Source: Anaerovibrio lipolyticus DSM 3074
GTDB taxonomy: Bacteria; Bacillota; Negativicutes; Selenomonadales; Selenomonadaceae
Assembly (NCBI RefSeq): GCF_900141865.1
Contig: NZ_FQYW01000004.1
Span: 161,976 to 225,975 of the forward strand
DNA length: 64,000 nt
Reading direction: 5' to 3'
A model generated the notes under the pieces. The model was not told the origin of the DNA and did no database searches. It saw only the letters and a program-made list of their open reading frames with translations. This document shows positions 16,481 to 26,446 of this stretch, piece after piece. The first letter of the stretch is position 1. Every line of letters begins with the position of its first letter. Both the position numbers and the translations under genes were made by a program.

Positions 16481-17602
16481 TTACTTTTTTTCTTTTTTCT
16501 TTTTATCAATGAGCTCAATGGCCAGCTCAGCATTGTGCATGGCCAGACGACGAAGCTCAGCGAAAAGCTGCTCGTTTTTCTTGCTAAAGCCTGCTTTATC
16601 ATTCCACTTGGCACGAACCTTGCTTACCAGCTCATCATACTTGACATTTTCCAGATCCCCAACAGGGCTTTCCCCTACAGACTCCAGGAATCTGTCAATC
16701 TTAGGATCATAGGAAACGCCTATCATCGGCACGCCCATAACCGCTGCAAAAATCAATGCATGGAGACGGACGCCAATAAGAAGATCCATGTTGCCCACAA
16801 TGGATAACAACTCCTTGGTGGTGTATTCCTTATGAAGCACCACCGCATTACAGCTTGTCATGGATGCCACCATTTCAGCGCAATGTACATCCTCTGGATA
16901 TTGCATTGGTAAAAATACAATGCGGGCATCAAATTCCTGGGCTATCTGGTCTGCGGCCCTGGCAATTACTGCCTTGTAATGGGTCCAGTCCTGCCACTCT
17001 CGAACGGAAATGCCCACCAATGGCTTGGCACCATAGGCATTGTTTTCCTTCAAAATAGTCCTGCCGATATTTCTGTCCACAGGATGAATGGCGTGAACCG
17101 GGTCAGAGGTACACTCAATGGCAGGATGGCGAATCTTCATCTGTGCCAATTCCCCTAATGAGCCCTTATCGCGAACCGTAATCTGCTTAATGCCATTACC
17201 AACTATACGCATAATCCAGCGGGCCATGCGCCCCTGAATTGGACCTATACCCTGAGCATACAGCATAACAGGGGTCCGAAGAAGCTCTGCCAGCACAATT
17301 ATCATGAGATAATAATAAAGGCTGCGACGGGAGGTAACATTCTGCAAAAGACTGCCACCACCACTTATAAGGAGGTCTGCCTTGTACAGGGCACCTATAA
17401 TACTTCCAATATCCAGCCAACCAATGGAATTCACCTGATGGCGTTCCCTGGTGTCAGCAGGATCAGCGGAAATAACCGTAATATTTAAATTTGGATCCAA
17501 ATCCGACAATACTTCTACCATAGCTGCCAGCATTGCTTCATCGCCGGCATTTCTGGAACCGTAATACCCGGAAATTACAACATTACTCATGTCTGTTGTC
17601 AT
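16481..17602 (-). CDS. csaB: Polysaccharide pyruvyl transferase CsaB
   Basis: The 373-residue protein matches the CsaB family: N-terminal GYYGSRNAGDEAML, then LLISGGGSLLQ and, near the C-terminus, GVRLHALIFAAVMGVP. CsaB adds ketal pyruvate to cell-wall glycan, which SLH-domain proteins bind in Gram-positives. In diderm Firmicutes it is usually inherited with DUF5693 neighbours, as here (9-base gap). Start at 17602 is possible, with a second ATG (MSNVVISG) at 17590. Confidence 0.9.
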   Translation of the reverse strand: MTTDMSNVVISGYYGSRNAGDEAMLAAMVEVLSDLDPNLNITVISADPADTRERHQVNSIGWLDIGSIIGALYKADLLISGGGSLLQNVTSRRSLYYYLMIIVLAELLRTPVMLYAQGIGPIQGRMARWIMRIVGNGIKQITVRDKGSLGELAQMKIRHPAIECTSDPVHAIHPVDRNIGRTILKENNAYGAKPLVGISVREWQDWTHYKAVIARAADQIAQEFDARIVFLPMQYPEDVHCAEMVASMTSCNAVVLHKEYTTKELLSIVGNMDLLIGVRLHALIFAAVMGVPMIGVSYDPKIDRFLESVGESPVGDLENVKYDELVSKVRAKWNDKAGFSKKNEQLFAELRRLAMHNAELAIELIDKKKKEKK

Positions 17603-17611
17603 TCCTTATCT

Positions 17612-19660
17612 TTACTTATTTTTACAACTCAACTTTGGGGCAACAAATTTGCTCCAGAGCTGAATGAGAATCATACAGATAGCACCCACGCCGGCACCCA
17701 ATACAATGCCACCAATGCCACGGGCAAAGGACATAAATACAGGAGAGCGCATGTGAGCGAAGGTCTCAACCATGGAGCCCTGACCGATGGTAGCCACCAG
17801 CACCAGAGCAAAGAGAACCATAGTCGGCCACTTACGGAACCAGCCCATTACAGCCAGCATAAATGCCGGATGACCAATGAGAAGCTCCTTGGAACGAGGA
17901 CGGGCATACATGGCCTGCTCCAAAAATGCCCTGAACTTAAGCTCAGTGGCAGAAACAGGCATACCCATGGTATGACCGGAACGGGCCACAAAGATAACGC
18001 CAGCAACCAAAACCAAAAACAGTATCAAAAGAGACTTAACCTTCACAGGCATATCCAGCATCTTGCGGAACTGGTCCATAAAGCCCTCGGTGTCGTCCAT
18101 CTTGCCATCGAATACATCGAAACGCTGCAGGAAGGCAATGGCCACCAAAATAATTGGCAACACAAAGGTGAGCTTAATGCCACGGAAGATATTAACCTCC
18201 AACAGATACTCCGTATCTGCAAGGGAACCGGAAAGGTAGGAGGCACCCACATAGGACATGATACCACAAGTAAAGAGGGCAATCACGCCAGTGGCAATCA
18301 TCTTTGGCAAGGATGCCTTTTCATCGGCACTCTTGGCCCGGAAGCGGTCCATCTGCCAGATTACTGCAATAACTGGGAATACGTTGGCACTTAAGAGAGC
18401 AGCCACCACGCGAATTTTATTGCCGTGGCCCATGATAACAGGCCCCGCAGCAGCAATAATGCCAATTATCAGCAATCCATAAATGTACTTTTTCTTAAGC
18501 CCTGGAATTACCAGGCAAAGATACAATACACAGGCAGCAGCCACACCTATCATTACCAGAGCACGAAGCCAGCTGGCTGGATAAAAATGGTCAAACACAC
18601 CAGCCTTGCCGATGGTGTAGCCCTGAGCCTCCAGCTTATCCCTTACAGCTGAAAAATATGTCATATTAGTTTCCAGCAGGGTCATGCCAGGAGCCGGCTT
18701 GTCAAATATCTTCAAGAGATTGTAACGGATGTTACGCTCAGCATCTGTATTTGCCCAGCGCTCCACACACTCGCCGATTTTCATCTTCTTCTGCTCATCC
18801 TTAGGAATGGAATAGAGGCGGGCAGAATGATAATCATTGGCCTTGGCAATATCCAGCATGCCATCCTGATGGAAGAACTGAAGCTGAGTTACCCCCTCAA
18901 TCATACCAAGAGTGAGGTCACGCTCTGCCATTTTTTTGGCAGTATATTCGGAATAATCCGGAGCTCCCAAGGTCTGGGAACCGGAAAATACAATACCGGA
19001 AACCTTGTAGTTATCGATGCGCTTGAAGAAAGCATCCACATCGTCTTCGGTACATTTGTTGTAATTGGTAGGACGGGCCAAAACATAGAAGCCCCCCTTA
19101 TTTACAGCCTCCATCTCATCAGTAGGCATACCCAAATCCATCTTCTCAAAGGACTCGAACTGGGCCTTTACTGCCAGCACTGTGGAGCCACCTACATTAA
19201 GAGCAGTAACCCGGTCCTTGCCCAGACGGCGCACCAAATCCTCATGAACCTCCTTGAAGGTCTGGTCATGATGCCCGGTAACATAAATCTCAGTGCCCTT
19301 AATGGTGCCGTCCTCCACCAGCTTACGCCAGTTAGGATCTGTCATAGCACCAGTATAATAGCTGGTGAGAACATCACTGCCATTAACAGCAGTAGTTTTG
19401 CCATTTACATTCAGCTTCTTGAAGGTGGTTTCATAAACCGCCAGAGAAGTGATGCCAGCGTCCTTGGCCTGCTTCATGACCTCTTCCACAGGCACGCCAT
19501 CGCATTCAGCCAAGGCCACAAGGTCTTCGTAGTCCACAATAAGCTCTATGGAATTATTGCGAACCTCCACCTGATGACGCTGAATATTAATAAACAGTGA
19601 AGCAAAAAGGCCGATAATTATCAGCACTATTAATAATTTATTATACGCAAACTGCTTCAT
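17612..19660 (-). CDS. DUF5693 membrane protein
   Basis: The 682-residue protein has an N-terminal membrane segment (residues about 7-27), an extracytoplasmic domain of about 340 residues, then roughly eight to ten membrane segments in the C-terminal half. It matches the DUF5693 family that accompanies csaB in Firmicutes; no biochemical function is established. GGAG lies 10 bases before ATG 19660. Placed between a DUF2993 lipid-binding-type gene and csaB, it probably acts in export or modification of a wall-linked glycan (inference). Confidence 0.8.
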   Translation of the reverse strand: MKQFAYNKLLIVLIIIGLFASLFINIQRHQVEVRNNSIELIVDYEDLVALAECDGVPVEEVMKQAKDAGITSLAVYETTFKKLNVNGKTTAVNGSDVLTSYYTGAMTDPNWRKLVEDGTIKGTEIYVTGHHDQTFKEVHEDLVRRLGKDRVTALNVGGSTVLAVKAQFESFEKMDLGMPTDEMEAVNKGGFYVLARPTNYNKCTEDDVDAFFKRIDNYKVSGIVFSGSQTLGAPDYSEYTAKKMAERDLTLGMIEGVTQLQFFHQDGMLDIAKANDYHSARLYSIPKDEQKKMKIGECVERWANTDAERNIRYNLLKIFDKPAPGMTLLETNMTYFSAVRDKLEAQGYTIGKAGVFDHFYPASWLRALVMIGVAAACVLYLCLVIPGLKKKYIYGLLIIGIIAAAGPVIMGHGNKIRVVAALLSANVFPVIAVIWQMDRFRAKSADEKASLPKMIATGVIALFTCGIMSYVGASYLSGSLADTEYLLEVNIFRGIKLTFVLPIILVAIAFLQRFDVFDGKMDDTEGFMDQFRKMLDMPVKVKSLLILFLVLVAGVIFVARSGHTMGMPVSATELKFRAFLEQAMYARPRSKELLIGHPAFMLAVMGWFRKWPTMVLFALVLVATIGQGSMVETFAHMRSPVFMSFARGIGGIVLGAGVGAICMILIQLWSKFVAPKLSCKNK

Positions 19661-19674
19661 CGCAATTTAACTCC

Positions 19675-20373
19675 TTATTTACCAGTTGTGTGACGGCTGG
19701 CCTTAATAATAACCCGACCGTCCTGCATCTCCACATCATCCACCTCGGCCCGTACAGGCATTTTCTGCAAATCAAAGAGAAGAATATCCCCAAAGAAATT
19801 GCCCACCACGGCCTTTCCAAATACGGCATTTTTGATATCTAAATGGGTCATGTGAAAATAAACACCACCATTTTCCTCGAATACAGTCCCTTCCAGGGTA
19901 AGGTCTGCCGTGCGCCCCAGCAGCTTTACGGTGCCGGTGGCAGACAGCTTTTCCTTGTTCATGGTGGCAGTAATATTATCAACCTTTTCCAGCTTGTCCT
20001 GCAAAAGCATCTGAAGGGATTCCTGGGAAATAATGCCAGTCATTTCCAGCTTGTCTGCAGACCTTACTGCAGAACCATCCCGGGCATCCAGCTTGGTAAG
20101 GTCACCGTTGACATTTTCCCCGTCAAGGGTCAGCTTATCAACGCGGACCTGTCCCACCATGGCATTATCAGCATCAATATGAATACTGTCCATGTGGCCT
20201 GCCAAAAGCATAAATCCCGCCATGCTGGAAACCTTCACATTTACATTATCCGCCTTGGTGGCATCCTCAATACTGTGGGCAATGGAGCCCTGCACCACAA
20301 AGGGCAGAATCAGCTGGCAGAACACCAGCAACACCACTATTATGGCCATACCAAATTTTAATGCCTTATTCAC
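19675..20373 (-). CDS. DUF2993 (LmeA-like) lipid-binding-type protein
   Basis: The 232-residue protein has an N-terminal signal anchor (ALKFGMAIIVVLLVFCQLIL), then a DUF2993 beta-rich domain. This family includes actinobacterial LmeA, a periplasmic phospholipid-binding protein involved in mannan elongation. GTG start at 20373 is supported by AGGAG 6 bases upstream. It leads the DUF2993-DUF5693-csaB operon and may carry a lipid or glycolipid for it. Confidence 0.78.
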   Translation of the reverse strand: MNKALKFGMAIIVVLLVFCQLILPFVVQGSIAHSIEDATKADNVNVKVSSMAGFMLLAGHMDSIHIDADNAMVGQVRVDKLTLDGENVNGDLTKLDARDGSAVRSADKLEMTGIISQESLQMLLQDKLEKVDNITATMNKEKLSATGTVKLLGRTADLTLEGTVFEENGGVYFHMTHLDIKNAVFGKAVVGNFFGDILLFDLQKMPVRAEVDDVEMQDGRVIIKASRHTTGK

Positions 20374-20419
20374 AGTTATCTCCTAAAAATCCAATACTCA
20401 GTAATCGGCTGAGGAGGTA

Positions 20420-20544
20420 CCGGGAGATGCAGTTGGGGACGTATTTTGCGTTGGTACTTAGTGAATCCAAGCTTTTAGCGTAGGATGAACTTAGTACCGC
20501 TACGCAAACTAGTGAGCGAGAGCGTTCCCCAATGCATCTCCTGG
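20420..20544. repeat. Long imperfect palindrome between prfB and the DUF2993 gene
   Basis: The ends CCGGGAGATGC and GCATCTCCTGG pair with one mismatch. Inward, GTTGGGGACG pairs with CGTTCCCCAA, TTTTGCGT with ACGCAAA, and GGTACTTAGT with ACTTAGTACC. One arm has an extra segment of about 11 bases (GTGAGCGAGAG). The whole 125-base unit could fold as a long RNA hairpin on either strand. It looks like a dispersed palindromic repeat rather than a simple terminator. Confidence 0.7.
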
Positions 20545-20561
20545 CACACCATCATGCGCAT

Positions 20562-21668
20562 TTATATCTGATGGTTAGCCTTGGCCCGAAGGAAGGCCTC
20601 AATGAACATATCGATTTCACCGTCCATAACTGCACCGGTGTTACCAGTTTCAGCATTGGTACGATGATCCTTAACCATGTTGTATGGATGGAATACATAG
20701 GAACGAATCTGGCTGCCCCACTCGATCTTCTGCTGATCACCCTCAAGAGCAGCGATTTCCTTTTCCTTCTTTTCCTCCTCCAGCTCAAAGAGCTTGGCCC
20801 GAAGCATCTTCAGACACTGCTCGCGGTTCTGGAGCTGGGAGCGCTCATTTTGGCACTGAACCACAATTCCTGTAGGCTCATGGGTCATACGAACAGCGGA
20901 GGAAGTCTTATTGATGTGCTGACCACCGGCACCGGATGCGCGGTAGGTATCAACACGAACTTCATCCATATTAATCTTAACCTCTTCAGTGTCATCCAGC
21001 TCCGGCATAATATCACAAGCACAGAAGGAGGTATGACGACGGGCTGCGGAATCGAATGGAGAAATACGTACCAGACGATGTACGCCCTTTTCGGACTTCA
21101 AAAAGCCATAAGCGTTGTGTCCCTTGATAAAGAGAGTAACAGACTTAACGCCGGCCTCATCACCTGGGAGGAAGTCGGCAGTTTCCACAGTAAAGCCATG
21201 ACGCTCAGCATAACGGCCATACATTCTAAGGAGCATGCTGGTCCAGTCCTGAGCCTCAGTGCCGCCGGCACCTGCATGAAGGGTCAGAATTGCATTGTTG
21301 GCATCATACTTGCCGGAAAGCATAACCTCCAGCTGAAGCTCCTCCAACGCCTTGTCAATCTCAGCCATATCGGCCTTGATATCCTCCTCCACGCTTTCAT
21401 CCTTGTCATCCATGCCAATTTCCCACATTACCTGCACATCATCGTACTTGGCTACAAGGGCCTTATATTTATCAACACTAATCTTAACATCATTAAGCTC
21501 CTGGTTGATTTTCTGGGCACTTTCAGGATCATCCCAAAAAGTAGGCTCACCCATTTTATATTCCAATTCTGCAATTTTTTCTTCTTTATGAGCCACATCC
21601 AGAGCCTTTTCCATCTCGTTCAGTCGCTCCTGGAGTGCCGCAATACCTGGCTTCAAATCCTCCAGCAT
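20562..21668 (-). CDS. prfB: Peptide chain release factor 2
   Basis: This 368-residue factor terminates translation at UGA and UAA. The stop-recognition tripeptide SPF is at residues 203-205 and the catalytic GGQ at 248-250 (SGAGGQHINKTSSAVR). The reading frame is continuous from MLEDLKPG, so the usual in-frame UGA with +1 programmed frameshift near codon 25 is absent and autoregulation must differ. It lies downstream of secA, separated by a repeat element. Confidence 0.97.
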   Translation of the reverse strand: MLEDLKPGIAALQERLNEMEKALDVAHKEEKIAELEYKMGEPTFWDDPESAQKINQELNDVKISVDKYKALVAKYDDVQVMWEIGMDDKDESVEEDIKADMAEIDKALEELQLEVMLSGKYDANNAILTLHAGAGGTEAQDWTSMLLRMYGRYAERHGFTVETADFLPGDEAGVKSVTLFIKGHNAYGFLKSEKGVHRLVRISPFDSAARRHTSFCACDIMPELDDTEEVKINMDEVRVDTYRASGAGGQHINKTSSAVRMTHEPTGIVVQCQNERSQLQNREQCLKMLRAKLFELEEEKKEKEIAALEGDQQKIEWGSQIRSYVFHPYNMVKDHRTNAETGNTGAVMDGEIDMFIEAFLRAKANHQI

Positions 21669-21706
21669 GTTCTCACATCCTATTTAAATTCATATTAATT
21701 AATGGA

Positions 21707-21820
21707 CCTCATCCCCCTCCTGCGGAGGGACCTTCCCCAAGGGAGAAGGCCTGTAGCTAGTTGAGCTGCATCAATTGCCTTCCCCGCTGGGGAAGGTGTC
21801 AACGAAGTTGACGGATGAGG
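21707..21820. repeat. Dispersed inverted-repeat element between secA and prfB
   Basis: Outer ends CCTCATCC and GGATGAGG are inverted. Inner parts include CTCCTGCGGAGG, CCTTCCCCAAGGGAGAAGG and CCTTCCCCGCTGGGGAAGG hairpins, plus GTCAACGAAGTTGAC. This resembles the repeat family carrying CCTTCCCC...GGGGAAGG hairpins that is scattered between genes in gut and oral Firmicutes. It is probably a non-coding mobile repeat that ends exactly at the secA stop codon. Confidence 0.75.
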
Positions 21821-24370
21821 TTATTTATCACGACCGCAGCAATTTTTGTACTTTTTCCCGCTGCCACATGGGCATGGGTCGTTACGGCCAATCTTCTCGC
21901 CCTTTACAACAGGCTGCTTTTTGGCTGGCTCCTGGTCCCCTTCCCCTGAGGAATGGGAGCTCTTGGCCTGGGCCAGACGCTGCTTTGCCTGCTCCTCCAT
22001 GGCACGCTGCTGCTCTGGAGTTATGATGTTTACGCGATACATCATGGTGGCAATATCAGTCTGAATGGCGTCAATCATGGACTGGAACATATCATGACCC
22101 TTGATTTTGTACTCAACCAGTGGGTTGCGCTGACCATAGGACAGGAGGCCAATACCCTCACGGAGCATATCCATATCATCAAGGTGCTCCATCCAATGAT
22201 TATCAATAACACGAAGCATAACTATGCGCTCCAGCTCACGCATATTAGTCTCGCCAAACATCTTCTCACGAAGCTCATAGGCCTCAGTAGCCAAATTCAT
22301 CAGAGTCTCCTGAACCTCATCGCGGCTCATTTCCTCCAGCTCCTCCAGCTTCAGTCTGCCGGCTGGGGCATAAATCTGCTCTGCATCCTTAATGAGGTCC
22401 CCAAGGGTCCACTGCTCAGGATACAGCTTGGCATTGGCATACTGGTCCATTTCGGACTCAATAATCTGGCCAATCATGTGCATGATGTGCTCCTTCAGGT
22501 CCTCACCCTTCAGCACCTGCTTGCGCTCCTTGTAGATAACCTCGCGCTGCTGGTTCATAACATCATCATATTCAAGGACATGCTTACGCATATCGAAGTT
22601 ACGTCCTTCAACCTTCTTCTGGGCATTCTCGATGGATTTGGTAATCATCTTGTGCTCAATAGGGTCATCCTCACCCATGCCAAGACGGTCCATAATAGAG
22701 GAAATATTCTTGGCACCGAAAAGACGGAGGAGGTCATCCTCCAAGGACAGATAGAATCTGGAATTACCAGGGTCACCCTGACGGCCGGCACGACCGCGGA
22801 GCTGATTATCAATACGACGGGACTCGTGGCGCTCAGTACCTACGATAAAGAGACCACCAAGCTCCGGTACACCTTCCCCCAGCTTAATATCAGTACCACG
22901 ACCAGCCATATTGGAGGCAATGGTAACAGCATTCTTCTGACCAGCGTCAGCGATTATTTCTGCTTCCTTCTCATGGAACTTTGCATTCAGTACGTTGTGG
23001 GAAATTCCACGTTTTCTCAGTATAGCACTGATTTCCTCAGACTGGGCAATGGAAGTAGTACCAATGAGAATTGGCTGACCAGTGGAATGAATCTTCTCCA
23101 CATCATTGGCCACAGCCTTCAGCTTGGCACGACGGGTCTTGTAAATAACATCCGGGAAATCCACGCGCTTAACTGGCATATTGGTAGGAACAACCACTAC
23201 AGGAAGGTTATAAATCTTGATAAACTCGTCTTCCTCAGTCTTGGCAGTACCGGTCATGCCACCCAGCTTCTTGTACATACGGAAATAGTTCTGGAAGGTG
23301 ATGGAAGCCAGAGTCTGGGACTGACGGCGAACCTCCAGGCCTTCCTTTGCCTCAATAGCCTGATGCAGGCCATCGGAATAACGGCGGCCCTCCATAAGAC
23401 GGCCTGTGAATTCATCAACGATAACGATTTCGTCATCCTTAACCACATAATCACGGTCACGCTTCATAAGAGCCTTGGCACGAAGAGCAGCAGTGAAGCA
23501 GTGGGACATTTCAATGTTCTCGGAATCGTACATATTATTTACGCCCAGGAACTTCTCCACCTTGGAAACTGCACCCTCAGATGGAGCAACAGTCTTCTGC
23601 TTCTCATCCACGGTGTAATCCTCACCGGCCTTCAGAATTTCAACAGCCTTGGCCATACGGGTATACATATCAGTAGACTTGGTACCGGCACCGGAAATAA
23701 TCAGCGGGGTTCTGGCCTCATCGATAAGGATACTATCCACCTCATCCACGATGGCAAAGTTCAGCTCACGCTGTACCATCTGATTAATATCCACCACCAT
23801 GTTATCACGGAGGTAATCAAAACCGTACTCATTGTTGGTACCAAAGGTAATATCACAGCTATATGCAAATTTACGCTCAGGGAAGTCCATATCATGCTTG
23901 ATAAGACCTACACTAAGGCCCAGGAAGTTATAAAGACGTCCCATCCACTCACTATCGCGCTTTGCCAGATAGTCGTTGACGGTAACCATGTGAACGCCCT
24001 TGCCGGTAAGTGCATTAAGGTATACTGGCAAAGTTGCCACCAGTGTCTTACCTTCACCGGTACGCATCTCTGCAATTTTGCCCTCATGAAGGCAGATACC
24101 ACCAATCATCTGAACATCAAAATGTCTCATGCCCAGCACACGGCGGGAGGCCTCACGAACTACGGCAAATGCCTCAGGAAGAATATCATCCAGGGTCTCG
24201 CCATTGGCAAGACGCTCCTTAAATTTCTCTGTATGTTTAACAAGGGAGGAGTCGCTAAGCTCGGTCAATTCTTCTTCATAAGAATTAATCTGGTCCACGA
24301 TTGCTCTCATTCGTTTTATTTCTTTTTCATTATTGTCGCCTAAAAATCTTTTAAAGATGCCTAACAACAA
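21821..24370 (-). CDS. secA: Preprotein translocase ATPase SecA
   Basis: The 849-residue motor of Sec export has the nucleotide-binding MRTGEGKT, helicase motifs ([16 protein letters not shown]), a conserved [12 protein letters not shown], and the C-terminal zinc motif [14 protein letters not shown] that binds SecB or ribosomes. The start appears to be TTG at 24370 (M-L-L-G-I-F), as AGGAG lies 6 bases upstream and no ATG fits the conserved N-terminus. The plus-strand reading frame across this gene is only its antisense shadow. Confidence 0.98.
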   Translation of the reverse strand: MLLGIFKRFLGDNNEKEIKRMRAIVDQINSYEEELTELSDSSLVKHTEKFKERLANGETLDDILPEAFAVVREASRRVLGMRHFDVQMIGGICLHEGKIAEMRTGEGKTLVATLPVYLNALTGKGVHMVTVNDYLAKRDSEWMGRLYNFLGLSVGLIKHDMDFPERKFAYSCDITFGTNNEYGFDYLRDNMVVDINQMVQRELNFAIVDEVDSILIDEARTPLIISGAGTKSTDMYTRMAKAVEILKAGEDYTVDEKQKTVAPSEGAVSKVEKFLGVNNMYDSENIEMSHCFTAALRAKALMKRDRDYVVKDDEIVIVDEFTGRLMEGRRYSDGLHQAIEAKEGLEVRRQSQTLASITFQNYFRMYKKLGGMTGTAKTEEDEFIKIYNLPVVVVPTNMPVKRVDFPDVIYKTRRAKLKAVANDVEKIHSTGQPILIGTTSIAQSEEISAILRKRGISHNVLNAKFHEKEAEIIADAGQKNAVTIASNMAGRGTDIKLGEGVPELGGLFIVGTERHESRRIDNQLRGRAGRQGDPGNSRFYLSLEDDLLRLFGAKNISSIMDRLGMGEDDPIEHKMITKSIENAQKKVEGRNFDMRKHVLEYDDVMNQQREVIYKERKQVLKGEDLKEHIMHMIGQIIESEMDQYANAKLYPEQWTLGDLIKDAEQIYAPAGRLKLEELEEMSRDEVQETLMNLATEAYELREKMFGETNMRELERIVMLRVIDNHWMEHLDDMDMLREGIGLLSYGQRNPLVEYKIKGHDMFQSMIDAIQTDIATMMYRVNIITPEQQRAMEEQAKQRLAQAKSSHSSGEGDQEPAKKQPVVKGEKIGRNDPCPCGSGKKYKNCCGRDK

Positions 24371-24493
24371 AACTCACTCCTAACAAATTGGATATGTGCG
24401 CAAAAACACCTTTTAACAGTTTATCAAACTATCCTATATAAGTCAAAAGAAAGGATTATATTTTATATATGTAAGAAAACACATAGCAGTAAA

Positions 24494-24530
24494 AAGGCCG
24501 CTGCCCGCATGACCTACGAGCAACGGCCCC
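24494..24530 (-). terminator. Terminator after hpf
   Basis: On the minus strand CCGTTGCTC pairs imperfectly with GCAGCGG, extended by GG/CC ends, and TTTTTAC follows. It closes the hpf transcript upstream of the secA promoter region. Confidence 0.7.
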
Positions 24531-24592
24531 TTCTATGATTTACCGATCCTACAACCGGCAAAAATCTTTGTTAAGCTCTTGTCCGCTATTCT

Positions 24593-25141
24593 CTATCTGT
24601 TATCGGACTCGATCAAGCCATACTTACCATCGGAACGACGATAAACTACGTTGACTTCCTCAGTATCAGCGTCACGGAATACAAAGAAGTCATGGTTCAA
24701 AAGGTTCATCTGCATTATAGCCTCTTGTACATCCATAGGCTTTACAATAAACTTCTTGCGCTTAACGATTGGATAATCGTCTTCCTCATCCTCTACACGA
24801 GCCTGAGCAGCATTTGCAGCGAATGCTTCATCCAGCAGAGTGCCATCACGGAAGCGGCGCTGCATCTTGGTCTTATGCTTATGTATCTGGCGTTCCAGCT
24901 TTTCAATGACCAAGTCAATGGAGGCATACATGTCATGGGAGGCTTCCTCGCCCCGGAGGAGTACGCCCTGAACAGGAACGGTAACCTCAACGAGATGACG
25001 GTCCTTTAAGACGCTGAGTAATACAGAAATTTCGCCAACCGAATCGAAGTATCTGGTAATCTTACCGATTCTCTTTTCCACATAATCTCTCAGGGCTGGG
25101 GTAATCTCTACATTTTTACCTCTGATAGTGAATGTTGTCAT
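24593..25141 (-). CDS. hpf: Ribosome hibernation promoting factor, long form
   Basis: The 182-residue protein has an N-terminal S30AE ribosome-binding domain (residues 1-105; ITPALRDYVEKRIGKI) and a C-terminal dimerisation domain (about 120-178; DVQEAIMQMNLLNHDFFVFRD). The two-domain long form makes 100S ribosome dimers in stationary phase in Firmicutes. It is monocistronic with its own terminator. Confidence 0.95.
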   Translation of the reverse strand: MTTFTIRGKNVEITPALRDYVEKRIGKITRYFDSVGEISVLLSVLKDRHLVEVTVPVQGVLLRGEEASHDMYASIDLVIEKLERQIHKHKTKMQRRFRDGTLLDEAFAANAAQARVEDEEDDYPIVKRKKFIVKPMDVQEAIMQMNLLNHDFFVFRDADTEEVNVVYRRSDGKYGLIESDNR

Positions 25142-25245
25142 ACTAACATCCCCTTTCCATTTTCTATGATTATATTATTCGCCATTATAAGGAAAAACCC
25201 TTTTATTTAATTTCAAAATTCAATTAACTATATTTTTTCCACTTT

Positions 25246-25281
25246 AAAAGGTGTCCCGGAATCACTTCCAGAACACCTTGT
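25246..25281 (-). terminator. Terminator after the cold shock gene
   Basis: On the minus strand AAGGTGT pairs with ACACCTT, with an inner TGGAA/TTCCG stem, followed by TTTT. It lies 20 bases after the stop. Confidence 0.75.
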
Positions 25282-25300
25282 GATTTGCAGTATATAAGAA

Positions 25301-25501
25301 TTAGGCCTGCTTAACGACATTAGCTGCCTGAGGACCACGAGCACCCTCAACGATCTCGAATTCCACAGCCTGACCCTCGTTGAGAGTCTTGAAGCCTTCA
25401 TCTACAATTGCGGAGAAATGTACGAAGATATCGTCGCCACCCTCGCGCTCGATAAATCCATAACCCTTTTCAGCACTAAACCACTTAACCTTACCTGTCA
25501 T
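25301..25501 (-). CDS. Cold shock protein, CspA family
   Basis: The 66-residue single OB-fold protein has RNP1 KGYGFIE and RNP2 DIFVHF, the nucleic-acid-binding motifs. It acts as an RNA chaperone. The start has AGGAGG upstream. The leader holds a small ACGGTT/AACCGT hairpin just before the ribosome binding site, which may add temperature-dependent control. Confidence 0.95.
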   Translation of the reverse strand: MTGKVKWFSAEKGYGFIEREGGDDIFVHFSAIVDEGFKTLNEGQAVEFEIVEGARGPQAANVVKQA

Positions 25502-25523
25502 TTTTGAAACCTCCTAGAAATCC

Positions 25524-25538
25524 ACGGTTAAAAACCGT
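25524..25538 (-). promoter_or_regulatory. Leader hairpin upstream of the cold shock gene
   Basis: ACGGTT-AAA-AACCGT forms a short perfect stem 8 bases upstream of the AGGAGG ribosome binding site. Csp leaders are often structured, but a role here is inference. Confidence 0.35.
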
Positions 25539-25634
25539 TAAAACTTACCCTTTCAATATATCATCTATAGTTGGCAGACGCAACTATTTTAGCAAGAAGA
25601 ATTTAACCCCCGAATACTCTTTTTGCAAAAAAAA

Positions 25635-25683
25635 ATTAATGGCTAATCAATATTATATAATTAATATAGGCTTAGCCATTAAT
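25635..25683 (-). terminator. Terminator of the amino-acid importer operon
   Basis: ATTAATGGCTAA pairs with TTAGCCATTAAT over 12 perfect bases. On the minus strand a run of nine T's follows. It lies 44 bases after the ATPase stop. Confidence 0.85.
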
Positions 25684-25726
25684 TTTAAATTTTTTATATG
25701 GTTCTGCAAAAATTTTTGCAAAATTC

Positions 25727-26446
25727 TCACAAAATTTTTGAGAAGAATAATCTGGTTCTTTCTTCCTTTGGATTATCAAAGACTTCCTTTGGAGGTCCCT
25801 GCTCAATAATCTGCCCCTCATCCACAAATAGGAGTCTGTCCCCCACCTCCCGGGCAAAGCCCATCTCATGAGTGACAATAGCCATGGTCATGCCCTTATC
25901 TGCCAATGACTTCATAACATCAAGTACCTCTTTTACCATTTCAGGATCAAGGGCTGAGGTTGGCTCATCAAACAGCATTACCTTAGGCTTCATGGCCAAG
26001 GCTCTGGCAATGGCCACACGCTGCTGCTGACCGCCGGAAAGCTGTGGTGGATAAGCCCCAGCCTTATCAGCAAGGCCGACCTGATTTAGCAGCTCCATGG
26101 CAGTCTTTTCTGCCTCTTCCTTGGAAATCTTGCGAACCTTCATCGGTGCAAGGGTAATATTCTGCAAAACCGTCATGTGGGGAAACAGATTAAAGCGCTG
26201 GAAAACCATGCCGATTTCCTCACGGGCCTTGTTAATATTTGCCTCACCATTCAGCTCGATACCGTCCACAACCACCTTGCCGGAGGTTGGCTCCTCCAAC
26301 ATGTTCATGCACCGAAGAAGGGTACTTTTACCGGAGCCTGATGGGCCGATAATAACCACAACTTCCTTTGGATTAATATGCAAATTTATTCCTTTTAATA
26401 CTTCGTGATCCTCAAAGGATTTCCGCAAATCTTTAATATCTATCAT
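25727..26446 (-). CDS. Polar amino-acid ABC importer ATPase (GlnQ-type)
   Basis: The 239-residue ATPase has Walker [10 protein letters not shown], signature LSGGQQQR, Walker [15 protein letters not shown] and the H-loop [13 protein letters not shown], the pattern of polar amino-acid importers. Its start overlaps the permease stop (ATGA), indicating coupling. It supplies energy for the importer encoded upstream. Confidence 0.93.
   Translation of the reverse strand: MIDIKDLRKSFEDHEVLKGINLHINPKEVVVIIGPSGSGKSTLLRCMNMLEEPTSGKVVVDGIELNGEANINKAREEIGMVFQRFNLFPHMTVLQNITLAPMKVRKISKEEAEKTAMELLNQVGLADKAGAYPPQLSGGQQQRVAIARALAMKPKVMLFDEPTSALDPEMVKEVLDVMKSLADKGMTMAIVTHEMGFAREVGDRLLFVDEGQIIEQGPPKEVFDNPKEERTRLFFSKIL

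Noticed and set aside
20532..21698. A 388-codon plus-strand open frame
   Set aside because: It is antisense to prfB and begins inside a repeat element; no family resemblance.
21953..24343. A 796-codon plus-strand open frame
   Set aside because: It is exactly antisense to secA, whose conserved motifs are all on the minus strand; the antisense frame shows no domain.
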